From: Nocardioides nematodiphilus
GTDB taxonomy: Bacteria > Actinomycetota > Actinomycetes > Propionibacteriales > Nocardioidaceae
Assembly: GCF_020216525.1 (NCBI RefSeq)
Contig: NZ_JAIWOY010000012.1
Location: 30,074-94,073 of the forward strand
Direction: 5' to 3'
DNA length: 64,000 nt
The notes under the pieces were generated by a model. It saw nothing but the letters and a program-made list of their open reading frames with translations. It was not told where the DNA came from and made no database searches. Position numbers and translations under genes: made by a program. Shown here piece by piece: positions 19,674 through 27,682 of the stretch. How positions within the stretch are numbered: position 1 is the stretch's first letter; every line of letters begins with the position of its first letter.

Positions 19674-21242
19674 ATGTTCGCCACCCTCTCCGACCGGCTC
19701 GCTGACACCTTCAAGAACCTCCGGGGGAAGGGTCGCCTCAGCGAGGCGGACATCGACGCCACGGCGCGCGAGATCCGGATCGCGCTGCTCGAGGCCGATG
19801 TCGCGCTGCCGGTGGTGCGCGAGTTCGTCGCCAATGTCAAGGAGCGGGCCCGCGGCGCCGAGGTGAGCCAGGCGCTCAACCCGGCCCAGCAGATCGTCAA
19901 GATCGTCAACGAGGAGCTCGTCGCGATCCTCGGCGGCGAGACCCGTCGTCTCCGGTACGCCAAGTCCGGCCCGACCGTCATCATGCTCGCCGGCCTCCAG
20001 GGTGCCGGCAAGACCACGCTGGCGGCCAAGCTGGCGCTCTGGCTCAAGGAGCAGGGCAAGTCCCCGCTGCTGGTCGCCTGCGACCTCCAGCGCCCCAACG
20101 CCGTCAACCAGCTCCAGGTCAACGGCGAGCGCGTCGGCGTCCCGGTCTACGCCCCCGAGGCGGGCAACGGCACCGGCAACCCGGTCCAGGTCGCCCAGGC
20201 CTCGATCGAGGAGGCCAAGCGCAAGCTGCACGACGTCGTCATCGTCGACACCGCCGGCCGCCTCGGCATCGACCAGGAGCTGATGCAGCAGGCCGCGGAC
20301 ATCCGCGACGCGGTCAACCCCGACGAGGTCCTCTTCGTCGTCGACGCCATGATCGGCCAGGACGCGGTCACCACCGCGCAGGCCTTCCTCGACGGCGTCG
20401 GGTACGACGGCGTCGTGCTCACCAAGCTCGACGGCGACGCCCGCGGTGGCGCGGCCCTTTCCATCGTCAGCCTCACCGGCAAGCCGGTCATCTTCGCCTC
20501 CAACGGCGAGAAGATGACCGACTTCGACCTGTTCCACCCCGACCGGATGGCATCGCGCATTCTCGACATGGGCGACGTCATGACGCTCATCGAGCAGGCG
20601 GAGAAGGCGTTCGACGCCGAGGAGTCGGCCCGCGCGGCCGAGAAGCTCGCCGGCGGCGACTTCACCCTCGACGACTTCCTCAAGCAGATGCAGCAGATCC
20701 GCAAACTCGGCTCGATGTCGAAGCTGATGGGGATGCTGCCCGGCATGGGCCAGTTCCGCGACCAGCTCGCCAACTTCGACGAGCGTGAGATCGACCGGAT
20801 CCAGGCGATCATCCAGTCGATGACGCCGGCCGAGCGGGCCAACCCCAAGATCATCGACGGCTCGCGTCGCGCCCGGATCGCCAAGGGCTCGGGTCGCCAG
20901 ACCTCCGACGTCAACCAGCTGGTGGACCGGTTCACCGAGGCCCGCAAGATGATGCAGCAGCTCGCCAGCGGCGGCGGGATGCCGGGCATGCCCGGGATGC
21001 CCGGTGCCGGCTTCGGCAAGCGCGCCGGTGCCAAGCAGGCCCCGCAGGCCAAGAAGGGCAAGGGCGCCCGCAAGTCCGGCAACCCGGCCAAGGCCGCCCA
21101 GGAGGCGAAGGCCGCCGCTGCCGCCGAGGCCGCCAAGCCGAAGGCGAACCCGTTCGCCCAGCCGGGCACCGAGGACATCGACTACGAGGCCGCCGCCGCG
21201 CAGCTCAACCTCCCGAGCGACTTCTCCAAGTTCTTGAAGTGA
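19674..21242 (+). CDS. ffh: signal recognition particle protein Ffh
   Basis: Ffh binds 4.5S RNA and signal peptides and docks with FtsY. The 522-residue protein has the N domain, G domain (GLQGAGKTTLAAKLA near residue 104, DTAGRLGIDQELM, TKLDGDARGG) and a Met-rich M domain with MSKLMGMLPGM and a GMPGMPGM stretch, then a Lys/Ala-rich tail. A TAGGCT -10-like hexamer lies at 19629-19634, giving a roughly 35-nt leader. Directly after the stop begins a 60-bp tandem repeat array. Confidence 0.97.
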   Translation: MFATLSDRLADTFKNLRGKGRLSEADIDATAREIRIALLEADVALPVVREFVANVKERARGAEVSQALNPAQQIVKIVNEELVAILGGETRRLRYAKSGPTVIMLAGLQGAGKTTLAAKLALWLKEQGKSPLLVACDLQRPNAVNQLQVNGERVGVPVYAPEAGNGTGNPVQVAQASIEEAKRKLHDVVIVDTAGRLGIDQELMQQAADIRDAVNPDEVLFVVDAMIGQDAVTTAQAFLDGVGYDGVVLTKLDGDARGGAALSIVSLTGKPVIFASNGEKMTDFDLFHPDRMASRILDMGDVMTLIEQAEKAFDAEESARAAEKLAGGDFTLDDFLKQMQQIRKLGSMSKLMGMLPGMGQFRDQLANFDEREIDRIQAIIQSMTPAERANPKIIDGSRRARIAKGSGRQTSDVNQLVDRFTEARKMMQQLASGGGMPGMPGMPGAGFGKRAGAKQAPQAKKGKGARKSGNPAKAAQEAKAAAAAEAAKPKANPFAQPGTEDIDYEAAAAQLNLPSDFSKFLK

Positions 21243-21254
21243 CCTCGCGCGACC

Positions 21255-21515
21255 AAAAGGTCACGGTGACCCTTCGCGGCGAGAGTGACCCCTCGCAAGG
21301 GTCACGCTCGCCCCAAAAGGTCACGGTGACCCTTCGCGGCGAGAGTGACCCCTCGCAAGGGTCACGCTCGCCCCAAAAGGTCACGGTGACCCTTCGCGGC
21401 GAGAGTGACCCCTCGCAAGGGTCACGCTCGCCCCAAAAGGTCACGGTGACCCTTCGCGGCGAGAGTGACCCCTCGCAAGGGTCACGCTCGCCCCAAAGGG
21501 TCACGGTGACCCTTT
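21255..21515. repeat. 60-bp tandem repeat array, four identical units plus a partial fifth
   Basis: Four consecutive identical 60-bp units (21255-21314, 21315-21374, 21375-21434, 21435-21494) are followed by a 21-bp partial unit. Each holds a palindrome GGTCAC-G-GTGACC and a hairpin with arms GCGAGAGTGACCC and GGGTCACGCTCGC around the loop CTCGCAA, so the GTGAC/GTCAC motif occurs four times per unit. The partial unit is itself a palindrome of 10-bp arms (AAAGGGTCAC, GTGACCCTTT) around G. Because 60 is a multiple of 3, the array stays open when translated on both strands, but the products look like artefacts. It fills almost the whole ffh-NYN gene gap. Confidence 0.95.
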
Positions 21516-21525
21516 GGAGGGCGGG

Positions 21526-21891
21526 GTGACCACCGTCCTGGTCGTTGACGCCGCCAACGTCGTGGGCGCGCGCCCCGACGCCTGGTGGAAGGATCGCGCC
21601 GGCGCGGCGATCCGCCTGTACGACGAGATCTGCGCCGCGGATCTCGCGTACGACACCATCGTGCTCGTCCTCGAGGGCGAGGCGAAGAAGGGCGTCCCTG
21701 CGGTCAAGCAACGCGGGCTGCGGGTGGTGCACGCCGCCAAGGACGGGGACTCCACGATCGTCGCCGAGGCCCGGGCGGCTGCTGCCACGGGCCAGCGGGT
21801 CACCGTCGTCACCGCCGACCGCGCCCTGCAGGCCAACGTCGCCGCCGTGGCGACGACGATGAGCCCGATGGAACTGATCGCACGGCTGTAG
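21526..21891 (+). CDS. NYN/PIN-like domain protein (putative nuclease-fold)
   Basis: The 121-residue protein starts TTVLVVDAANVVGARPDAWW, with the Asp-Ala-Asn motif of NYN (YacP/PIN-like) domains, then VLVLEGEAKKGV, HAAKDGDSTIV and VVTADRAL; the spaced acidic residues (D in VDAAN, E in LEGEA, D in GDST, D in TADRA) match the metal-binding positions of this RNase fold. GGAGG sits 5 nt before the GTG; an in-frame TTG at 21514 lies inside the repeat palindrome. Similar proteins are sometimes labelled NTP pyrophosphohydrolase, which I think is not supported. The substrate is unknown. Confidence 0.75.
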   Translation: MTTVLVVDAANVVGARPDAWWKDRAGAAIRLYDEICAADLAYDTIVLVLEGEAKKGVPAVKQRGLRVVHAAKDGDSTIVAEARAAAATGQRVTVVTADRALQANVAAVATTMSPMELIARL

Positions 21892-21968
21892 CCCCCGCCT
21901 GTGGGAGCGCTCTTCGCCGACGACCCGTCTGGCCGGCTGACCAGTTCTGCGGCTGCCCCGATAGGGCG

Positions 21969-21998
21969 TTGACGTGATCCACGTCACGTCCCTACGTT
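21969..21998 (+). promoter_or_regulatory. GH3 gene promoter with an embedded CRP-type palindrome
   Basis: TTGACG (21969-21974) and TACGTT (21993-21998) are separated by 18 bp, a near-consensus sigma-70-type promoter about 50 nt upstream of the glucosidase start. Between them ACGTGA (21972-21977) and TCACGT (21984-21989) form a perfect dyad with a 6-bp spacer; the core GTGA-N6-TCAC is the CRP/GlxR-type half-site arrangement. A protein bound there would block RNA polymerase, so repression is the likely outcome. Confidence 0.6.
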
Positions 21999-22047
21999 GA
22001 CGGGTGACAACGCGTTTCTTCCTTTTTCTCGGGCAAAGGAGTCACCC

Positions 22048-24114
22048 GTGCCATCACGCACACCCATCTCGGGCCGCCGCACCCTGGCGGCCGCAGCAGC
22101 CGGCGTCCTCGCACTCGGTCTGCTCGCCACCGGTCCGGCGACCGCCCGACCTGCAGGTCACGGTCACGACGGACAGCACGCGCACCACGCGGACAAGCGA
22201 CACCACCACAAGCACCATGGACATCACAAGCATCACCGGCATCACGGGCCGGCGTACAAGGACGCCCGGCTCCCCGTCGGCAGGCGGGTCGCCGACCTGC
22301 TCTCGCGGATGACCCTCGCTGAGAAGATCGGCCAGATGACCCAGGCCGAGCGGCAGGATCTGGCCGACCCGACCAAGGTCGCGACCTGGAAGCTCGGCAG
22401 CGTGCTGTCGGGCGGCGGTTCGGTCCCCACCCCGAACACGCCGACCGCCTTCGCCGACATGGTCGACACCTACCAGAAGGCGGCGCTGTCGACCCGGCTC
22501 GGCATCCCGATCCTGTACGGCATCGATGCGGTGCACGGCGACGGCAACATCGCCGGCTCCACGGTGTTCCCGCACAACATCGGCCTCGGTGCGACCCGCA
22601 ACCCGGCGCTCGTCGAGCGGGTCGAGCACGTCACCGCCGAGGAGACCCGGGCCTCGGGTCCGCAGTGGGCGTTCGCGCCGTGCATCTGCGTGGCCCGCGA
22701 CGACCGCTGGGGCCGGACGTACGAGTCGTTCGGCGAGGACCCCAAGCTGGTCGAGTCGATGGAGACCGCGATCGACGGCTTCCAGGGTCACCGGATCAGC
22801 GACCTGGCCCACAACGACCGGGTGCTGGCGACCGCGAAGCACTTCGCCGGTGATGGGCTGACGACCTACGACGCCACCAAGGCCGGCACCGGCTCGTACC
22901 CGATCGACCAGGGCGTCGACCAGGTCTCGAAGGCCGACTTCGCCCGGCTCGCGCTCGCGCCGTACGTCGACGCGATCAAGCGCCACGGCGTCCAGTCCGT
23001 GATGCCGTCGTTCTCCAGCGTCGACTACACCGACGACGGCCTCGGCAACCCGGTCAAGATGAGCGCCAACAGGGCCCTCATCACAGGGTGGCTCAAGCAA
23101 CAGCAGCGGTTCCAGGGCCTGGTGATCTCCGACTGGCAGGCGATCCGGCAGCTGCCGGGCACCTACAGCGAGCAGGTCGCGGCCGGCGTCAACGCCGGCA
23201 TCGACATGTTCATGGAGCCGTACTCCGGCAGCACCACCGGTGCCCCGGAGTTCGAAAGCGCACTGACCTCGCTGGTCACGGCCGGCACGGTGCCGATGAG
23301 CCGGATCAACGACGCCGTGGCGCGGATCCTGCGGGTGAAGTTCGAGCTCGGCCTCTTCGAGCACCCGTACACCGACCGCACGCACCTCGCCTCGGTCGGC
23401 AGCGCGGCGCACCACGCCCTCGCCCGTCGGGCGGCGGCCGAGTCGCAGGTGCTGCTCAAGAACGACGCGGGCACGCTGCCGCTCAAGCCGAGCGCACACC
23501 CGGTCTACGTCGCGGGCAGCAATGCCAACAGCATGGGCAACCAGGCGGGCGGCTGGACGCTGACGTGGCAGGGCGGCTCCACCAACGTCGTCCCCGGCAC
23601 CACCATCCTCGACGGGATCAAGGCCGACTCCGGCACCAGCGCCGTGACCTACAGCGCCGACGCCTCCACGCCTGTCCCGGCCGGCGCCGACGGCATCGTC
23701 GTGGTCGGCGAGACGCCGTACGCGGAGGGCTTCGGCGACGTCGGCGGCCCGCAGTGGGCCTACGACCCGGCCGACAACAACGTGCCGCGCCAGCCCCAGA
23801 CGATGCAGCTCGCGGCCGCTGACACCCAGGCGATCAAGACGGTCTGCGCCGCAGCCGCCACCTGCACCGTCGTGGTCGTCTCGGGCCGCCCGGTCATCAT
23901 CCCGCCGGACGTCCTCTCGGTCACCGACGCGCTGGTCGCCGGCTGGCTGCCGGGCAGTGAGGGGATCGGCGTGGCCGACGACCTGTTCGGCCTGCACCGC
24001 TACGCCGGCAAGCTCCCGGTCACCTGGCCGAAGAGCATCGACCAGGAGCCGATCAACGTCGGCGACGCGACGTACGACCCGCTCTTCGCGTTCGGTTTCG
24101 GCTTGAAGGACTGA
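22048..24114 (+). CDS. secreted glycoside hydrolase family 3 beta-glucosidase
   Basis: GH3 enzymes remove terminal beta-linked glucose (or related sugars) from oligosaccharides. The 688-residue protein has a signal peptide (GRRTLAAAAAGVLALGLLA, cleaved near ATA/RPA), then a striking His-rich segment (16 His within about residues 37-67), then the (beta/alpha)8 domain: IPILYGIDAVHG, RWGRTYESFGEDP, TAKHFAGDG, and the nucleophile Asp in LVISDWQ (near residue 362). The C-terminal domain ends FAFGFGLKD. AAAGGAG precedes the GTG at 22048, which is chosen over the in-frame TTG at 21997. The layout resembles exo-beta-1,3/1,4-glucanases; exact specificity is unknown. Confidence 0.93.
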   Translation: MPSRTPISGRRTLAAAAAGVLALGLLATGPATARPAGHGHDGQHAHHADKRHHHKHHGHHKHHRHHGPAYKDARLPVGRRVADLLSRMTLAEKIGQMTQAERQDLADPTKVATWKLGSVLSGGGSVPTPNTPTAFADMVDTYQKAALSTRLGIPILYGIDAVHGDGNIAGSTVFPHNIGLGATRNPALVERVEHVTAEETRASGPQWAFAPCICVARDDRWGRTYESFGEDPKLVESMETAIDGFQGHRISDLAHNDRVLATAKHFAGDGLTTYDATKAGTGSYPIDQGVDQVSKADFARLALAPYVDAIKRHGVQSVMPSFSSVDYTDDGLGNPVKMSANRALITGWLKQQQRFQGLVISDWQAIRQLPGTYSEQVAAGVNAGIDMFMEPYSGSTTGAPEFESALTSLVTAGTVPMSRINDAVARILRVKFELGLFEHPYTDRTHLASVGSAAHHALARRAAAESQVLLKNDAGTLPLKPSAHPVYVAGSNANSMGNQAGGWTLTWQGGSTNVVPGTTILDGIKADSGTSAVTYSADASTPVPAGADGIVVVGETPYAEGFGDVGGPQWAYDPADNNVPRQPQTMQLAAADTQAIKTVCAAAATCTVVVVSGRPVIIPPDVLSVTDALVAGWLPGSEGIGVADDLFGLHRYAGKLPVTWPKSIDQEPINVGDATYDPLFAFGFGLKD

Positions 24115-24134
24115 TCGATCAGCGGTGAGCTCAT

Positions 24135-24175
24135 GCGCGGTCATGACCCGGGTAACGTCCGGGTCATGACCGCGC
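24135..24175 (+). promoter_or_regulatory. perfect 17-bp inverted repeat over the amidohydrolase start
   Basis: GCGCGGTCATGACCCGG (24135-24151) pairs perfectly with CCGGGTCATGACCGCGC (24159-24175) across the 7-nt loop GTAACGT. Each arm contains the self-palindrome GGTCATGACC (24139-24148 and 24162-24171), so the DNA offers two identical operator-like boxes 23 bp apart. The loop holds TAACGT, a -10-like hexamer 7 nt before ATG 24166, and that ATG lies in the right arm. It could be an operator pair around a leaderless promoter, a start-sequestering hairpin, or the terminator of the GH3 gene. Confidence 0.75.
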
Positions 24176-25248
24176 TGCGCTTCCATGGACCGGTTCTTCC
24201 CGATGGAGAGGCGAGGGACGTCTTCGTCGTCGACGGGCGGATCACCTTCGAGGCTCAGGCCGGCTCCGAGCTCGCGGCGAGCGGATGGATCGTGCCGGGT
24301 CTGGTCGACGCGCACTGTCACCTCGGGCTGGGGGACGACGGGCCGATCAGCTTCCAGGAGACCGAGCAGACCGCGATCGAGGACCGCGATGCCGGGGCGC
24401 TGTTGATCCGCGACTGCGGCTCGCCGATCGACACCACCTGGATCCAGCAGCGCGAGGACCTGCCTCGGCTGATCCGGATGGGCCGCCACATCGCCCGCAC
24501 CCGCCGCTACATGCGCAACTACGCCGACGAGGTCGAGCCCGCGGGGCTGGTCGAGGCGGTTGCCCGCGAGGCCCAGCGCGGCGACGGCTGGGTGAAGCTG
24601 GTAGGCGACTGGATCTCCCGCGAGGAGGGCGACCTGCGCCCCTCCTTCTCCGTCGACGACTTCGCCGAGGCCATCAAGGTCGCCCACAACCACGGCGCGA
24701 AGGTGACGGCGCACTGCTTCGGCGCCGACGTCCTCCCCGGCCTGATCGAGCACGGCATCGACTGCATCGAGCACGCCACCGGCCTCACCCCGGATCTGGT
24801 CGCCCAGGTCGCCGAGAAGGGCATCGCCATCGTGCCGACGGTGATGCAGACCGAGAGGTTCCCGACCTTCGCCGAGCAGGCCGGCGGCAAGTTCCCCGCG
24901 TACGCCTCGACGATGACCGATCTCTACGCGCGTCGGCGCGAGACGATCATGAGCGCCTACGAGGCCGGGGTGCCGATGTACGCCGGCTCCGACGGAGGCG
25001 GCGAGCGGCGCCACGGCAACCTGCCCGGCGAGATCCGGGCGATGGTCGAGATGGGCCTGCCGGCCGAGTACGCACTCGGTGCCGCCTCCTGGAAGGCGCG
25101 CGAGTGGCTCGGCTTCCCCGGCGTCGAGGAGGGTGCCTCGGCCGACTTCGTGGTCTACGACGCAGACCCCCGCGCCGACCTCGACACCCTGGCCCGGCCG
25201 GTCGCCGTGGTGCTGCGAGGCAGCGTCGTCAGCGGGTTCGTGGGCTGA
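24166..25248 (+). CDS. metal-dependent amidohydrolase
   Basis: The 360-residue protein belongs to the amidohydrolase superfamily of TIM-barrel metal hydrolases. Visible metal-site elements are the first-strand motif GLVDAHCHLGLGDD (near residue 48, HxH), KVTAHCFGADV and CIEHATGL (His ligands of strands 5 and 6) and MYAGSDGGG with the strand-8 Asp. Flanking beta-sandwich segments hold VFVVDGRITFEA and FVVYDADPRADLDTL. There is no signal peptide, so it is cytoplasmic. The substrate is not predictable. The ATG at 24166 follows the -10-like TAACGT by 7 nt; an alternative in-frame ATG at 24133 would place the whole hairpin inside the gene. Confidence 0.88.
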   Translation: MTALRFHGPVLPDGEARDVFVVDGRITFEAQAGSELAASGWIVPGLVDAHCHLGLGDDGPISFQETEQTAIEDRDAGALLIRDCGSPIDTTWIQQREDLPRLIRMGRHIARTRRYMRNYADEVEPAGLVEAVAREAQRGDGWVKLVGDWISREEGDLRPSFSVDDFAEAIKVAHNHGAKVTAHCFGADVLPGLIEHGIDCIEHATGLTPDLVAQVAEKGIAIVPTVMQTERFPTFAEQAGGKFPAYASTMTDLYARRRETIMSAYEAGVPMYAGSDGGGERRHGNLPGEIRAMVEMGLPAEYALGAASWKAREWLGFPGVEEGASADFVVYDADPRADLDTLARPVAVVLRGSVVSGFVG

Positions 25249-25410
25249 TTCGGCGTACCCCGCCAGGTTCTGGCAGAATCGTCGGCTGAGTCCTGTGCGC
25301 TCGGGACCCTCTCACCCGGCGCCCCAGGTTTCATCGAGGATCCGAGACCGGTGTTCCCCACCTGGCGACGGAATCTCACCCACTTACGATTTCAAGGAGA
25401 CACCACAACC

Positions 25411-25893
25411 GTGGCCGTCAAGATCCGCCTCAAGCGTCTCGGCAAGATTCGCGTCCCCCAGTACCGCATCGTCGTCGTCGACTCGCGCACCAAGCGCGAC
25501 GGCCGCGTCATCGAGGAGATCGGCGTTTACCGCCCCAAGGAGGACCCGTCCTTCATCTCCGTCGTCTCTGAGCGTGCGCAGCACTGGCTCTCCGTCGGCG
25601 CGCAGCCGACCGAGGCCGTCGCCGCCATCCTCAAGGTGACCGGTGACTGGCAGAAGTTCAAGGGCCTGCCGGGCGCCGAGGGCACCCTGCGTCACGCCGC
25701 CCCGAAGCCGGACAAGCTCGAGGTCTTCAACAAGGCTCTCGCCGAGGCCCACGCGGCCCCGTCGGTCGAGGCCATCTCGAAGAAGTCCAAGAAGGCTGAG
25801 AAGGCCGAGGAGGCTCCGGCTGAGGCCGCCGAGGCTCCCGTCGAGGCTGAGGCTCCGGCCGAGGCTGACGCCGACGCCGAGGCCGAGGCCTGA
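25411..25893 (+). CDS. rpsP: 30S ribosomal protein S16
   Basis: The protein begins [32 protein letters not shown] (shown in two parts: [18 protein letters not shown] and [14 protein letters not shown]), the S16 hallmark. The core is about 90 residues; the 160-residue length comes from a C-terminal extension rich in Ala, Glu and Lys (from about residue 125), common in actinobacterial S16. AAGGAGA lies about 12 nt before the GTG. A long leader (about 130 nt after a weak CAGAAT -10 at 25274) contains a CCAGGT/ACCTGG pairing. It heads the rpsP-khpA unit. Confidence 0.96.
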   Translation: MAVKIRLKRLGKIRVPQYRIVVVDSRTKRDGRVIEEIGVYRPKEDPSFISVVSERAQHWLSVGAQPTEAVAAILKVTGDWQKFKGLPGAEGTLRHAAPKPDKLEVFNKALAEAHAAPSVEAISKKSKKAEKAEEAPAEAAEAPVEAEAPAEADADAEAEA

Positions 25894-25895
25894 GC

Positions 25896-26138
25896 ATGCT
25901 CGCTGAGGCCCTCGAGCACCTCGTCCGAGGTGTCGTCGATCACCCCGACGACGTCGTCGTCCGCGACAAGCAGATGCGACGTGGTTCGATCCTCGAGGTC
26001 CGGGTCAACCCCGAAGACCTCGGCAAGGTGATCGGCCGCAACGGCCGCACGGCGACGGCGTTCCGTACGGTCATCAACGCGCTGTCCGGCAAGGCCGGCG
26101 CGCGGGTTGACTTCGTGGACGTCGACCGCCGCCGCTGA
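25896..26138 (+). CDS. khpA: KH-domain RNA-binding protein KhpA
   Basis: This 80-residue protein is a single KH domain with the GxxG loop IGRNGRTA near residue 47, flanked by LEVRVNPEDLGKV and FRTVINALSGKAG. KhpA (YlqC) binds RNA, often with KhpB, and affects cell division and ribosome-linked processes in Firmicutes. It starts 2 nt after the rpsP stop, the conserved rpsP-khpA pairing, and is followed by a strong terminator, so rimM and trmD are not simply in the same unit here. Confidence 0.94.
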   Translation: MLAEALEHLVRGVVDHPDDVVVRDKQMRRGSILEVRVNPEDLGKVIGRNGRTATAFRTVINALSGKAGARVDFVDVDRRR

Positions 26139-26165
26139 GCAAGCGAGCTCGCAAGAGCACTGCCT

Positions 26166-26201
26166 GAACGGGCGTCACCCCTGGTGGGGTGGCGCCCGTT
26201 C
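26166..26201 (+). terminator. hairpin terminator after rpsP-khpA
   Basis: GAACGGGCGTCACCCC (26166-26181) pairs with GGGGTGGCGCCCGTTC (26186-26201) with one G-T wobble and the 4-nt loop TGGT. The stem is followed by TGCTTCGCT. It lies 27 nt past the khpA stop and isolates the ribosomal unit from the CHAD gene. Confidence 0.75.
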
Positions 26202-26216
26202 TGCTTCGCTGGAGCC

Positions 26217-27077
26217 ATGGCAGCACCGGTGGAACCGCAGGACCAGCCCCTCGCCGCCTACCTGGCCGCACACGTCGAGGCCGCGATGGAGCACCTCGAG
26301 GAGGTGCCGGAGAGGACCGCGATCCACCAGACCCGGGTCGCGCTGCGACGCCTGCGCAGCACGCTGCGTGTCTTCGCCGACCTCGTGGAGCTGTCCGAGG
26401 AGCGCCTGGCGTGGGTCGATGAGGAGCTCAGCTGGTTCGCGGGCATCCTCGGCGAGGTGCGCGACCGCCAGGTGCAGCGTGCCCGGTTCATCACCGTCCT
26501 GGCCGAGATCGCACCTGAGGATGTCGCGTACGAGGTCGTGGTCCGGGTGGCGACCCGGATCGAGCTGCTCCTCCTGACCGAGGAGCGGGCCGCGGCCACC
26601 GTCGTCGAGGAGACGCTCGTCTCCGAGCGCTACCGCACCCTGCGCGCCCTGCTGGAGGAGTGGCGCGTACGCCCGCCGGTCGCGCTGACCGACTCGGCGA
26701 AGGAGCACCGCCGCGACGTACGGACCGCGGCGAAGGCGGCCGCCAAGAAGGCCGACAAGCGCCTCGCTGCGGCGGTCAAGGGCATCGACGACGAGGCACT
26801 GCATCGCGCCCGCAAGGCGGCGAAGCGGGCCCGCTACGCCGCCGAGGTGCTCCGTCCGCTGCGCAGCGACGACAGCGAGCCCCAGCGCAGCCACTACAAG
26901 GGGCTGCAGGAGGTGCTCGGCGACTTCCAGGACGCGGTCGTCGCCCGGGAGACCATCCGGCGTCTCGCGGCCGCGGTCGACGACACCGGGAGCGCCTTCG
27001 TGCTCGGGCTGCTCTACGCCCAGGCCGCTGATCAGGCCGCCCAGTCACGGCACCGGGCCCGTGCGCTGACGCGCTGA
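26217..27077 (+). CDS. CHAD domain protein
   Basis: CHAD domains are all-helical bundles with conserved basic residues and histidines that bind inorganic polyphosphate. The 286-residue protein shows the family start [17 protein letters not shown] (near residue 37), the middle [10 protein letters not shown], and the second repeat-like half [18 protein letters not shown] with [19 protein letters not shown] near the end. It is soluble, Arg/Lys-rich and has no CYTH partner domain. It is inserted between khpA and rimM, where most actinobacteria have no such gene. The ATG at 26217 is chosen because the in-frame GTG at 26184 lies within the terminator stem. Confidence 0.9.
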   Translation: MAAPVEPQDQPLAAYLAAHVEAAMEHLEEVPERTAIHQTRVALRRLRSTLRVFADLVELSEERLAWVDEELSWFAGILGEVRDRQVQRARFITVLAEIAPEDVAYEVVVRVATRIELLLLTEERAAATVVEETLVSERYRTLRALLEEWRVRPPVALTDSAKEHRRDVRTAAKAAAKKADKRLAAAVKGIDDEALHRARKAAKRARYAAEVLRPLRSDDSEPQRSHYKGLQEVLGDFQDAVVARETIRRLAAAVDDTGSAFVLGLLYAQAADQAAQSRHRARALTR

Positions 27078-27094
27078 GCCCCGCGTGGGGAACA

Positions 27095-27682
27095 ATGTCC
27101 GCCGTGGAGTCCATCGAAGTCCTCATCGGTCGCATCGGCAAGCCGCACGGCATCCGCGGTCACGTCACCATCGACGTCCGCACCGACGAGCCCGAGCGGC
27201 GCTTCGCCGAGGGCGCGCGGCTGCGCGCCGTACCGCCGAAGGGGTCGGCGCTGACCCTCACCGAGCTCACCGTCGAGGGCATCCGCTGGCACCAGGGCGT
27301 GCTGCACGTCGTCTTCGCGGAGATCCCCGATCGCAACGCCGCCGAGGCCGCCCGCGGCATCCTGCTCTACGCCGACATCCCGGCCGACGCGACCCCGGAG
27401 GACCCCGACGAGTTCTACGACCACCAGCTGGTCGGGCTCCAGGTCTTCGACACCGACGGGGCCCTGCGCGGCGAGGTGACCGGGCTGCTGCACGGCGGCG
27501 CGCAGGACCTCCTCCAGATCAACACCCCGACGCGACGCAACGTGCTGGTGCCCTTCGTCGCCGCCCTCGTACCCGAGGTGGACATCGCGGCCAACAAGGT
27601 CGTCGTCGCCGACCGCCCCGGCCTGCTCGATCCCTCGATCCTCGACGACGAGCCCCAGGACCCCCAGGACACCGGCGCCTGA
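27095..27682 (+). CDS. rimM: 16S rRNA processing protein RimM
   Basis: RimM binds S19 and helps mature the 30S head. The 195-residue protein has the N-terminal motif [25 protein letters not shown] (in two parts: [11 protein letters not shown] and [14 protein letters not shown]) and the PRC-barrel C-terminal half ([13 protein letters not shown], then [25 protein letters not shown]). An ATG at 27095 is used; the in-frame GTG at 27104, 8 nt after an AACAAT hexamer, is an alternative leaderless start. The stop overlaps the trmD ATG by one base, so the two are translationally coupled. Confidence 0.95.
   Translation: MSAVESIEVLIGRIGKPHGIRGHVTIDVRTDEPERRFAEGARLRAVPPKGSALTLTELTVEGIRWHQGVLHVVFAEIPDRNAAEAARGILLYADIPADATPEDPDEFYDHQLVGLQVFDTDGALRGEVTGLLHGGAQDLLQINTPTRRNVLVPFVAALVPEVDIAANKVVVADRPGLLDPSILDDEPQDPQDTGA

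Noticed and set aside
21255..21515. CRISPR array
   Set aside because: Units abut without unique spacers and no cas genes are near; this is a plain tandem repeat.
21239..21987. Open frames across the 60-bp repeats on both strands encoding 20-residue repeats (VTVTLRGESDPSQGS-like)
   Set aside because: They stay open only because 60 is divisible by 3 and the unit is palindromic. There is no ribosome site or independent start, and the minus frame runs through the NYN gene.
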